DNA of 64,000 nucleotides, taken from positions 1 through 64,000 of the forward strand of contig CAYQTL010000011.1 in NCBI GenBank assembly GCA_964420405.1, read 5' to 3'. The notes below the pieces were generated by a model. That model made no database searches, was not told where the DNA came from, and saw nothing but the letters and a program-made list of their open reading frames with translations. The DNA comes from CAYQTL01 sp964420405 (GTDB lineage: Bacteria > Acidobacteriota > Thermoanaerobaculia > Thermoanaerobaculales > Sulfomarinibacteraceae). The position numbers were made by a program, and so were the translations under genes. Below, piece by piece: positions 27,858-35,567 of the stretch (positions are counted from its first letter, which is position 1; each line of letters opens with the position of its first letter).

Positions 27858-28373
27858 ATGGCAGCGGAGAAGCGTCCGGTCGCCGTCTACCCGGGGTCGT
27901 TCGACCCGTTCCACCTCGGGCACGTGGACATCGTCTCCCGGGCCACCCAGATCTTCGGCCGGGTGGTGGTGGGCGTGCTCGAGAACACCTCCAAGGACGC
28001 CCTGTTCACTCCCGCCGAGCGGGCGGAGATGCTGCGCGATCTGTACGCCGGCCACCCGCGGGTCGAGATCCACTCCTTCAGCGGCCTGCTGGTGAAGTTC
28101 CTCGAGCAGATCGGGGCCACCATCATCGTCCGCGGCATGCGGGCCGTCTCGGACTTCGAGTACGAGTTCCAGATGGCGCTGATGAACCGCCGCCTCGACG
28201 CCCGGGTCGAAACTGTGTTCCTGACGCCCAAGGAGGAGTACACCTACCTGTCGTCGCGGCTGGTGCGGGAGGTGGTGGCGCTCGGCGGCGACGTCAGCGG
28301 TCTCGTCCCGGAGCCGATCCGGCTGCGCCTCGAGGCGCGGCTCCGCGGCCCCGACCGTCCGCCGAGCCCGTGA
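27858..28373 (+). CDS. coaD: Phosphopantetheine adenylyltransferase
   Basis: Coenzyme A synthesis: ATP plus 4'-phosphopantetheine gives dephospho-CoA plus pyrophosphate. The 171-residue protein has the nucleotidyltransferase signature HLGH (residues 19-22, after YPGSFDPF), IIVRGMRAVSDFEYE and the C-terminal YLSSRLVREV motif. Length is typical. The start is fixed by the family N-terminus and by a TAGAAT box 7 nt upstream. Followed 29 bp later by a glycosyltransferase gene on the same strand. Confidence 0.96.
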   Translation: MAAEKRPVAVYPGSFDPFHLGHVDIVSRATQIFGRVVVGVLENTSKDALFTPAERAEMLRDLYAGHPRVEIHSFSGLLVKFLEQIGATIIVRGMRAVSDFEYEFQMALMNRRLDARVETVFLTPKEEYTYLSSRLVREVVALGGDVSGLVPEPIRLRLEARLRGPDRPPSP

Positions 28374-28402
28374 GCCGTCGCGGCTGATCGGAGGATGGCA
28401 CC

Positions 28403-29575
28403 GTGCGGCTGACGGTGCTCGGGCCCGGCCACCCGTTCCGGGGCGGGATCGCCACCACGACCACGCGCCTGGTGGCGGCGCTGCGCGACGGCGGACACGA
28501 CGTCCGCTTCCTGGTTCCGACGCGGCAGTATCTCCGGTGGCTCTTTCCGGGCGCCGGCGACCGCGATCCGGCGGCCTGCCCGCGGCTGGAGGGCACCGAG
28601 GACGCGTTGGATCCCATGTGGCCGCCGGCGTGGCCGCGGGGTCGCGCCGGGGCCCGGTCGCCAACGGCCGATGCGTGGCTCGTGCCGTACTGGACGTGGG
28701 CGTGGGCGGGATGGTGGCGCTATCTCCTCGGCACCGCGGACCGCCCGCCGGTGGTGGCGGTGGTCCACAACCCTGCCGACCACGACGCCGGACCTCTCCA
28801 ACGGCTCGCTGCTCGGCTCGTGCTGTCGCGCTGCGAGGGACTGTTCACCCACGGCCGGGCCCTCGCCGAGCGGCTGCGGGACGACTACCCGGGAACGCCG
28901 GCGTCGTCGTGCCCGCTGCCGCCGACCACGCGGTTCGAGCTGCCGCCTCGGGAGCAGGCGAGGGCACAGCTCGGCCTGCCTGCCGGCGACCGGGTGGCCC
29001 TGTTCTGGGGCCTCGTCCGACCGTACAAGGGCGTCGACCTGCTGCTGGAGGCGCTCGCCGCGCTGCCGCGCGAGGCCGCCGATTGGCGGCTGGTGGTGGC
29101 CGGCGAGCCGTGGGGGGGCGCCGCGGCCGCGCTCCCCCGGCGGGCGGCCCGGCTCGGGATCGGGGACCGGGTGCGCCTCGAGCTGCGCTGGGTGCCGGAG
29201 GCCGAGGTGCCGGCGCTGCTCGCGGCGGCGGACCTGCTGGTGCTGCCCTACCGCGCCGGCTCCCAGTCGGCGGTCGCGCCGATCGCCCTCGCCCACGGCG
29301 TGCCGGTCCTCGCGACCGCGGTCGGCGGCCTGCCGGAGCTGGTCCGGGACGGGGTCAACGGCGTCGTCGTGCCGCCCGGCGACCCGGCCGCCCTCGCCGG
29401 CGCCCTCGCCGGGCTGGACCGCGGGCGGCTGGCCGCGCTGGCGGCCGCCGCTCCGGCCACGGTGCCGACGTGGTCCGAGTACGCCTCGCGCGTCGACGAC
29501 CTCGTCACCCGCGTCGTCGAGCGTCGCTCCGGAGAGCCGCGTCCTCGTCCGGTCGGATCCGGCTGCCGGGGGTGA
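28403..29575 (+). CDS. GT-B fold glycosyltransferase (family 4 type)
   Basis: 390-residue cytosolic glycosyltransferase. The N-terminal Rossmann half opens with the Gly-rich GPGHPFRGGIATTTTRLVAAL. The C-terminal half has the nucleotide-sugar features of family 4: FWGLVRPYKGVDLLLEAL, a donor-site region ending LLVLPYRAGSQSAVAPIALA (a variant of the usual EX7E segment), and GGLPELVRDGVNGVVVPPGDP. Donor and acceptor unknown. GTG start with GGAGG nearby. Other envelope glycan genes in this window (permease at 32.6 kb, ATPase at 44.7 kb, GT2 at 47.8 kb) suggest a role in a surface polysaccharide. Confidence 0.88.
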   Translation: MRLTVLGPGHPFRGGIATTTTRLVAALRDGGHDVRFLVPTRQYLRWLFPGAGDRDPAACPRLEGTEDALDPMWPPAWPRGRAGARSPTADAWLVPYWTWAWAGWWRYLLGTADRPPVVAVVHNPADHDAGPLQRLAARLVLSRCEGLFTHGRALAERLRDDYPGTPASSCPLPPTTRFELPPREQARAQLGLPAGDRVALFWGLVRPYKGVDLLLEALAALPREAADWRLVVAGEPWGGAAAALPRRAARLGIGDRVRLELRWVPEAEVPALLAAADLLVLPYRAGSQSAVAPIALAHGVPVLATAVGGLPELVRDGVNGVVVPPGDPAALAGALAGLDRGRLAALAAAAPATVPTWSEYASRVDDLVTRVVERRSGEPRPRPVGSGCRG

Positions 29576-29974
29576 TGGCGGAGGGGATCCGATCCGGCGA
29601 TCGCGACCCGGTTGCTGCGGCCGATGCAGCGGCCGACATCGGGCACGGACGCGGACGCTTGGGGCTGGCGACGGGAATCCGTGGGGCGGGGAGCGGGCCG
29701 CGCGCGGCGCCGCCGCGACACGGTACTCCTCGGGGACGCCGGGCGGACCGGCGACGCGCTGGATGCTGCCGCTGCCGCTGGACGCGACCTGCACCATCGG
29801 GATCGGGATCGGGATCAGGATCGGGAACGGGAACGGGATCGGAGGCCGAGGCGACCGGGTGGCGGAGCTCGGGGGAGGTCCTTCGGCTCCCGCCACGCCT
29901 CCGGCGCGTCGCTCGCTCAGGATGACGGTGCGGGGGTGAGAGCGAGCCGGCGAGTCGGAACGGCTCGACGCGAA
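29576..29974. repeat. gene-free interval with composite repeat
   Basis: No credible gene. Holds a GGGATC/GGGAAC tract (29790-29842) followed by the second module of the composite repeat (29876-29929), which contains CTTCG..CTCCCG..CACGCCTCCGGCG and ends GCTCGCTCAGGATGACGG. Confidence 0.8.
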
Positions 29975-30000
29975 ACGGCCCGCACCGGAGTGCGGGCCGT
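29975..30000 (-). terminator. hairpin at the 3' end of the XRE-TPR operon
   Basis: A 10-bp perfect stem ACGGCCCGCA / TGCGGGCCGT with a 6-nt loop, 24 bp beyond the stop codon of the minus-strand operon. It is followed on that strand by TTTCG, a weak T run. Confidence 0.65.
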
Positions 30001-30024
30001 CGAATCGCGTGGTGTGTCCGCGGC

Positions 30025-31032
30025 TCAGCGCACCAGGCTGCGGATCAGGTCGACGGCCCTCTCGTGGTCGAGGCCGTCGGTCAGAGGCAGCGAGCGGATG
30101 TCGGACCACAGCTCGCCTTCGAGCTGGATGTACTCGACCGCCTGGTCGGCGTCCCAGTGCAGCACCACCGACAGGCCGTGGCCCACCTCGGCCTCGGCGG
30201 AGGCCAGCGGCAGGTCGGGGTTGACGTAGAGCATCTCCTGGGTGCGCAGGATGATCACGGTCCGGCGCCGCTTCGGGTCGAGGTCCGGCTCGTCGGCGAG
30301 GCCCGCCCGGAGCTCGAGGATCTGGATCAGGCAGTCGGCGAGGTCGGTCGCCATCACGTGGGGGTTGCCGCTCTGGGGGTCGACGAACAGCCTCGGCGAG
30401 GCCAGCTCGGTGACGTCGTCGATGCCCGGGCAGCCGATGCCGTAGGGCAGCAGCTCGGCGAGGGCCACCGGGTCCCGGTCGCCGAGCGCCGGCACGCCGT
30501 CCTCGCCGACGGGGACCGACTGGTACATGGCGACGCCGGCGTCGTAGCCGCTGTCGCGCTGCCACCAGACCACGTGGAGGAACGCCATCTGCACGTCGAC
30601 CGTCGTCGGGTTGCCGTCGTCGTCGAACCAGTCGGCGGTGACGGTGGTGCGGTGGAACAGCATCTCGGGGCTGTGGGCGACGGTGCCGTCGCCGCCGGCG
30701 AGCACGTACGGGCCGTACCAGGTCTCGTCGTGGTACCAGGCGAGCTCGACCCGGGTGTCGGGCTCGATGCCGCTCTGCCAGACGACGTACAGGCCGCCGG
30801 TTGCGGCGTCGGCGTCGAGGTGGATGGCCGCGGCGTCGGTCGAGGCGGTCAGCGGGACGGTCAGGTCGCGGACCGTCCCGCCGGGCCCCCGCTCGGTGAT
30901 CACGATACCGGCGTCGGCGGCGTAGGCGGCGCGGTACAGGGTGCCCTGACGGGTCAGGGCCATGTCCGCGGCGCCGGCGCCGGCGGCGACGGCGAGAAGC
31001 ACAGCGACAAGCAGTGCGCGTCGCATGGTCAT
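30025..31032 (-). CDS. exported protein of unknown function, third gene of XRE-TPR operon
   Basis: 335 residues with a signal peptide (RRALLVAVLLAVAAGAGA, cleavage near AADMA). The mature part looks like a BNR/sialidase-style propeller, with repeated strands such as GGLYVVWQSG, VELAWYHDETWYGPYVL and MAFLHVVWWQRDSG, but no catalytic signature is seen. The C-terminal 40 residues are less regular (DHERAVDLIRSLVR). The ATG at 31032 overlaps the stop of the TPR gene (ATGA); a second ATG at 31026 is also possible. No family recognised. Confidence 0.75.
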   Translation of the reverse strand: MTMRRALLVAVLLAVAAGAGAADMALTRQGTLYRAAYAADAGIVITERGPGGTVRDLTVPLTASTDAAAIHLDADAATGGLYVVWQSGIEPDTRVELAWYHDETWYGPYVLAGGDGTVAHSPEMLFHRTTVTADWFDDDGNPTTVDVQMAFLHVVWWQRDSGYDAGVAMYQSVPVGEDGVPALGDRDPVALAELLPYGIGCPGIDDVTELASPRLFVDPQSGNPHVMATDLADCLIQILELRAGLADEPDLDPKRRRTVIILRTQEMLYVNPDLPLASAEAEVGHGLSVVLHWDADQAVEYIQLEGELWSDIRSLPLTDGLDHERAVDLIRSLVR

Positions 31033-31931
31033 CCCTTCAGGTTGACGACCTGCAGCAGGTCGGTCGCCAGGAAGACGTCGACGATCTCGTCGCTCAGCCC
31101 GACCTCGGGGTAGTACTGGGTGAGCTCGCGCAGCCGGCGGCGGGCACGGAAGGTGTCGCCGCGGCGGATGGCGGTCTCCCCGAGGAGGAAGAGGCAGTTC
31201 TTGACGATCACGTCGTCGTCGTGGTGGAACGCCAGGTCGAGCGCCCGCTCGCCGCACTTCTCGGCGAGCTCCAGGCGGTCGTCCAGGATGTAGCCGTAGC
31301 ACAGGTCCTGCAGGACCTCGTAGACGTAGTGGTCGGCGTCGAGCTCGTCGAGGGCGCGGCGCGCTTCCTCGCAATGCCCGATGCCGGACGCGAGCCGGTC
31401 GGTGCACATGTGGACGTAGCCGAGGTTGTCCCGCACCTGGGCGGCCATGATCGCTTCGAGGTCGGTGACGCTGTCGTACAGCGCCAGCGCCTGCCGCAGG
31501 GACGTCTCGGCGTCGTCGAACTCCGCCGCCTTCATCGCGAGGATCCCGAACAGGTTGCAGCACGCCGCGCGGCGGCTGCGATCCGGCGAGCCTTCGGCGA
31601 GCCCGACAGCCCGGCGCGCGTACGAACGCGCCTGCTCGAGCTCGTCCTCGTGGTAGTACGCCTGGGCGACGTAGTAGGCGGCCTGGAGCTGGTTCTCGTG
31701 GTCCCCGCTCGACAGCAGCAGCCGTTTGAGGCCGACGATCTCGTCGTGACCCTCGCCGAGATCGATCCGGAACGCCGCCCGGTTGCAGACCGCCCGGTCG
31801 GCGAGGTCGCCGTCGCCGGCGGCGCGGGCGACCCGCTCGGCCTGGTCGGCGTGGGCGATGGCGGCGCGAAGGTCGCCGGCGACGAAGGCCTGCTCGGCCT
31901 GGCGCAGCAGCTCCCGTGCCTGCGCGCTCAC
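31029..31931 (-). CDS. TPR repeat protein, second gene of XRE-TPR operon
   Basis: 300-residue all-helical cytosolic protein built of TPR-like repeats of 34-40 residues: AEQAFVAGDLRAAIAHADQAERVAR, then AYYHEDELEQARSYARRAVGLAEG, DDAETSLRQALALYDSV and RLELAEKCGERALDLA. No signal peptide and no enzyme motif. The GTG start overlaps the stop of the XRE gene by 4 bp, and its own stop overlaps the next start by 4 bp. The three genes are therefore translated as a unit. It may relay between the regulator and another protein; this is inference. Confidence 0.8.
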   Translation of the reverse strand: MSAQARELLRQAEQAFVAGDLRAAIAHADQAERVARAAGDGDLADRAVCNRAAFRIDLGEGHDEIVGLKRLLLSSGDHENQLQAAYYVAQAYYHEDELEQARSYARRAVGLAEGSPDRSRRAACCNLFGILAMKAAEFDDAETSLRQALALYDSVTDLEAIMAAQVRDNLGYVHMCTDRLASGIGHCEEARRALDELDADHYVYEVLQDLCYGYILDDRLELAEKCGERALDLAFHHDDDVIVKNCLFLLGETAIRRGDTFRARRRLRELTQYYPEVGLSDEIVDVFLATDLLQVVNLKG

Positions 31932-32341
31932 GACGACGACTCCCCGCTGCGGCGGACCTCCGCCGCGCGCCGGTCCTGGCGCTCGCGGCGGAGCTTGAAC
32001 TCGACGTACTCGTGGACCTCCTCGCGCGCCGCCGGGCTCAGCTCGCGCAGCATCTGCAGCATCTGCATGTCGGCCTGGCTGAGGGGCTGGGCCGCCGGGC
32101 GGGCGGCCGGGGCCTCGTCGAAGAACTCGGAGATCTCGACCCCGAACACGCGCAGGATCCTGAAGAGGTTGTCGAGGGAGACGCGGTACTCGCCCTTCTC
32201 CATGCGCGACAGATCGGACTGTTGGATGCCGATTTGACGCGCCAGCTCCGCCTGGGTGAGCTGCCGCTGCTTGCGCAGCTTGCGCAGGCGGCTGCCGATG
32301 CTGGCGGCCTGCGGCACGGTCGGGGCGCTGCGTTGCGGCAT
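31928..32341 (-). CDS. XRE-family DNA-binding regulator, first gene of XRE-TPR operon
   Basis: 137 residues. A Cro/C1-type helix-turn-helix lies at about residues 16-72 (IGSRLRKLRKQRQLTQAELA, IGIQQSDLSRMEKGEYRVS, NLFRILRVFGVEISEFF). An Ala/Pro linker and a C-terminal helical region (ADMQMLQMLRELSPAAREEVHEYVEFKL), perhaps for dimerisation, follow. Likely autoregulates its own operon, since an 8-bp tandem repeat overlaps the -10 box upstream. Ribosome binding site GAAGGA precedes ATG 32341. Confidence 0.88.
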   Translation of the reverse strand: MPQRSAPTVPQAASIGSRLRKLRKQRQLTQAELARQIGIQQSDLSRMEKGEYRVSLDNLFRILRVFGVEISEFFDEAPAARPAAQPLSQADMQMLQMLRELSPAAREEVHEYVEFKLRRERQDRRAAEVRRSGESSS

Positions 32342-32363
32342 GTGGGTCCTTCGTCCTGTCTCG

Positions 32364-32381
32364 ATTCTACTACTCTACTAC
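32364..32381 (-). promoter_or_regulatory. -10 box and tandem-repeat operator of the XRE operon
   Basis: On the minus strand the 8-mer GTAGTAGA occurs twice head to tail (32381-32366), and the second copy runs into the -10 box TAGAAT (32369-32364). Binding of the XRE protein here would block its own promoter. The -35 region is not clear. Confidence 0.55.
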
Positions 32382-32483
32382 CGTTTTCCTGCTTTGTCCG
32401 TGCCGTCCCGCCCGCCGCTTCCCCCGCGGGGGGCCGTCGTGTACCATCCACGCCGCGGCGGAGGCGCACGGGCGTCTCTCGAC

Positions 32484-32489
32484 TATAGT
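32484..32489 (+). promoter_or_regulatory. possible -10 box of the ABC-2 permease gene
   Basis: TATAGT in an AT-richer pocket of an otherwise GC-rich divergent spacer. No convincing -35 box, and the leader to GTG 32595 would be about 100 nt. Confidence 0.4.
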
Positions 32490-32594
32490 ATGTGGTCGCA
32501 GCAAGACCGTCAACCGCGACCCGTCGTCCGCCGCGACGCGGCCGCGCGTCGCCCGGGCGACCGGCGCCCGGCCCGCCCCCCCGGAGGTCCACGC

Positions 32595-33449
32595 GTGACG
32601 CACGACAGCCGATGGCGACGGTACGGCCTGGCCTTCGCCCGCCTGCCGCTGGTCCTTTCCCGGCAGCGCTTCCTGCTCGCCCAGCTCGCCCGGCGCGCGT
32701 TCGCGGCGCGCCACGCCGGGCTCTACCTCGGGTGGCTGTGGACGCCGCTTTCGATCGTGGTCCAGTTCACCCTGTACCTGCTGGTGTTCTCGGTCATCCT
32801 GGAGCTCAAGGCCGAGAACCTTGGCATCGACCTTGCTAAGAGGGCGCCCGTGGGCTTCGGGGTGTTCCTGATCACCGGCATGGTGCCGTTCTTCGCCATC
32901 AACGACAGCGTCGTCCGGGCCGCGCGGGTGTTCCGCTCCCACTCGGCCCTGGTGCAGCGCATGCGGCTGCCGGCGGAGGTGCTGGTGGTGGGCGACATGG
33001 TGGGCGGGCTGGTCCACCACCTGGCGTCCCTGGCGCTGCTGGTGGGCTACTGCGTCTGGCAGGGGCACATGATACCCTCGGACGCCGGCTGGCTGGCGCT
33101 CGCCTTCGTGGTGCTGTCGGTGTGGATCCTGGGCGTCGGGCTGGCGGTGGCGGTGGCCGGCGCGGTGCTGCCGGACCTGCCGGAGGTGCTGCAGCTCGGG
33201 CTGCAGGTGGCGTTCTTCGGGGCGCCGATCGTCTACCCGCTGGCGGCGGTCCCCGAGGGGCTGCTGCGGACGGCGGTGGAGCTGAACCCGGTGACCCAGA
33301 TCGTGTCGCTGTGGCGCACGGCCCTGGTCGGCGCCGAGCCGCCGTCCGTGGCCGCGATCGCGGCGGTGGCGGTGATCGGCGTCGGCATCCTTGCGGTGGG
33401 TGCGGCGGCGCTCGAGCGGTGGCGGTACACCATCGCCGACCTGCTGTGA
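32595..33449 (+). CDS. ABC-2 type polysaccharide export permease
   Basis: 284-residue inner membrane protein with six predicted helices, matching the Wzm/TagG/KpsM class of permeases that export O-antigen or teichoic-acid-like glycans. Typical features are the N-terminal segment LARRAFAARHAGLYLGWLWTPLS with its positive charges, FAINDSVVRAARVFRSHSALVQRMRLPAEVLV, and the late loop PIVYPLAAVPEGLLRTAVELNP. GTG 32595 has a GGAGG site 7 nt upstream. No ATPase gene is adjacent. The likely partner is the Wzt-type ATPase at 44.7 kb. Confidence 0.88.
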   Translation: MTHDSRWRRYGLAFARLPLVLSRQRFLLAQLARRAFAARHAGLYLGWLWTPLSIVVQFTLYLLVFSVILELKAENLGIDLAKRAPVGFGVFLITGMVPFFAINDSVVRAARVFRSHSALVQRMRLPAEVLVVGDMVGGLVHHLASLALLVGYCVWQGHMIPSDAGWLALAFVVLSVWILGVGLAVAVAGAVLPDLPEVLQLGLQVAFFGAPIVYPLAAVPEGLLRTAVELNPVTQIVSLWRTALVGAEPPSVAAIAAVAVIGVGILAVGAAALERWRYTIADLL

Positions 33450-33545
33450 GGGTGACGGTGCGAGGGTGAGCGAACGAGGACGACAGACGACGAGACCGCC
33501 GGGTGCGGGTGGGACCCCGACCCGGCGTCGGCAAGGGAGGCAGCG

Positions 33546-35324
33546 ATGATCGCGAAGCTGAGCAGCCCTGACGGTCGGCGACCGCACGGCATCGAGGACG
33601 AGATCACACCGGGATCCGGAGCCGCTCCGCGCTGGACGGGAGCGGTCCTGACGGCGGTCCTGTGCGCTGTGCTGGCGGCGGCGCCCGGCACAACGTGGGC
33701 CGACGAGGGCCCGGAGGAGACCGGTCAGGAGCCGGCCGCGGCCGAGACGCAGGCACCGGCAGCCGGCGAGGAGAACCCGCCCGTCGGCGGGGTCGACCTG
33801 GACATCATCCGCAAGGCGACCGAGCGCTCGTGGTCCGGCTTCCTCGAGCGCTGGCTGACGCCGATCCCGGTGCCGAAGAAGTCCGTGGTCTACCTCGAGG
33901 ACGGCTACGCCCTGTCCCACCCGGCGGTGTCGTACAAGATGGAGGTCGTCCGCGAGGAGGGGGACACCGTCTGGCTGCGCGGCCTGCCGCCGGAGGATCC
34001 CGAGTCGCCGCTGCATCCGCTCTGGCTGCAGCGCCAGCACAGCGAGATCCTCACCCAGGGCATCCAGGACTGGACCGCCGAGTACGGTGAGCCCTACTTC
34101 TTCCTCGACTTCACCGCCGAGCTGGTGCCGCCGCCGTTCGTCGACGGTTTCGAGTTCGTACCGACCGCAGAGGACCTGCCCAAGCGGGGCGGCTGGCAGA
34201 TGAACATGGTCGTGGCGGACATGAACGGCGACGGCCACGCCGACCTCGTCCACCCGCCGACCCGCAAGGGCGAGGGACGGCCGTTCGTCTTCCTCGGTGA
34301 CGGGGACGGCGGCTTCGAGCCGTGGGACGGCCAGATGTACTCGCGCAGGGTCCCGTTCGACTACGGCGGCGTGGCCGTGGCCGACTTCGACGGCGACGGC
34401 CACCGGGACATCGCCCTCGCGATCCACTTCAAGAGCCAGTGGGTGATGTACGGCGACGGGACCGGTGACTTCACGCGGGTCGTCCGGCTGCCGAGCCCCG
34501 ACCCGCGGATCACCTCGCGGGCGGTCACCGCGGCCGACTTCGACGGCGACGGCCGGGTCGACCTGGCGTTCCTGGCCGAGCTCGACCTCGACCTCGGCAC
34601 CAACCTCCGCATCGACGACTCGCCGACGGTGTGGATCGCCCGCAACGGTCTCGACGGCTGGGGGCTCGTCAGCAAGGGGTTGGCCGGCCACCCGGTCATC
34701 GGCGACACGATCCGGTCCGCCGACTTCAACGGCGACGGCCTGCCGGACCTCGTGGTGTCCTCCAACGCCAACAACTACCGCGACCTGCTGCTGCTCAACC
34801 GGCCCGACGAGCCGTGGAAGTCGGCCGGCAGCCGGCTGGTGCTCGCCAGCGGGTACCACTTCGACATCGCGCCGACCGTCGAGGGCGAGGGCGACGACGA
34901 GCAGGTGGTGGCCTATGCGACCTTCTCCCAGTTCCTCAAGGTCCTCGGCGACAACCAGACCCGCACCGGGATCATCCGGTACGTGGTCGGCGAGGAGGGC
35001 TTCGAGGCGCAGGGCGATCCGGTGGTGATGGACGACCAGCGGTACAACCCCTACTACCGGGTCACTTCCGGTGACATCAACGGCGACGGCCTCACCGACC
35101 TGGTGGCCGGCCGGAAGGGCGGCGGCCTGGAGGTCTACCTGCAGGTCTCGCCGGGAACCTGGTACCGCGAGCAGGCGCCCGAGCTCGCCGCCACCGGACG
35201 TCCCTACGACCTGCACCTCGTGGACCTCGACGGCGACGGGCGCGACGATCTGCTCGGCTGCTTCGCGGAAACCGAGAAGCACCCCGGCGGGGTGTGGGTG
35301 TGGATGACCCGTCCGAGGTCTTGA
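33546..35324 (+). CDS. exported FG-GAP/VCBS repeat protein
   Basis: 592 residues. A signal-anchor or signal peptide lies unusually far in (GAVLTAVLCAVLAAAPGTTWA, residues 32-52) and is followed by an Ala/Pro/Glu linker. From about residue 215 to the end come calcium-loop repeats of FG-GAP type: DMNGDGHADLV, DFDGDGHRDIA, DFDGDGRVDLA, DFNGDGLPDLV, DINGDGLTDLV and DLDGDGRDDLL, consistent with a beta-propeller. Residues 80-210 form a separate domain with no family match. Probably surface-exposed or periplasmic. No partner gene can be named. Confidence 0.85.
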   Translation: MIAKLSSPDGRRPHGIEDEITPGSGAAPRWTGAVLTAVLCAVLAAAPGTTWADEGPEETGQEPAAAETQAPAAGEENPPVGGVDLDIIRKATERSWSGFLERWLTPIPVPKKSVVYLEDGYALSHPAVSYKMEVVREEGDTVWLRGLPPEDPESPLHPLWLQRQHSEILTQGIQDWTAEYGEPYFFLDFTAELVPPPFVDGFEFVPTAEDLPKRGGWQMNMVVADMNGDGHADLVHPPTRKGEGRPFVFLGDGDGGFEPWDGQMYSRRVPFDYGGVAVADFDGDGHRDIALAIHFKSQWVMYGDGTGDFTRVVRLPSPDPRITSRAVTAADFDGDGRVDLAFLAELDLDLGTNLRIDDSPTVWIARNGLDGWGLVSKGLAGHPVIGDTIRSADFNGDGLPDLVVSSNANNYRDLLLLNRPDEPWKSAGSRLVLASGYHFDIAPTVEGEGDDEQVVAYATFSQFLKVLGDNQTRTGIIRYVVGEEGFEAQGDPVVMDDQRYNPYYRVTSGDINGDGLTDLVAGRKGGGLEVYLQVSPGTWYREQAPELAATGRPYDLHLVDLDGDGRDDLLGCFAETEKHPGGVWVWMTRPRS

Positions 35325-35385
35325 CGGGCCGGGATTCGTGTTGCCATAATGCCTGTCGTGTCGAAGCACTTTGGATTTCCGGCTC

Positions 35386-35431
35386 TTGACGCGCCCCAGA
35401 TGCGGTGCTATATTTTATGCTGTTACAGCAT
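35386..35431 (+). promoter_or_regulatory. strong promoter with start-site hairpin
   Basis: TTGACG (35386-35391), 17 bp, TATATT (35409-35414), in a pocket of low G+C. A small dyad ATGCTG-TTA-CAGCAT (35417-35431) covers the predicted start near 35421. The mRNA leader would be about 147 nt, which is long for this window. Confidence 0.8.
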
Positions 35432-35567
35432 GAGATCGAGCTAAGATGAGTAGCTTCAAAAAGTTTCGGGAGGTGAGGCACAACGGAGGAGGGCAGGTTG
35501 GATCGCTCGCGTCGAACCTGAAAACGAGATCTCGAGAGGAAAATCGTTGAGAAGGAAGGAGTTGAGC

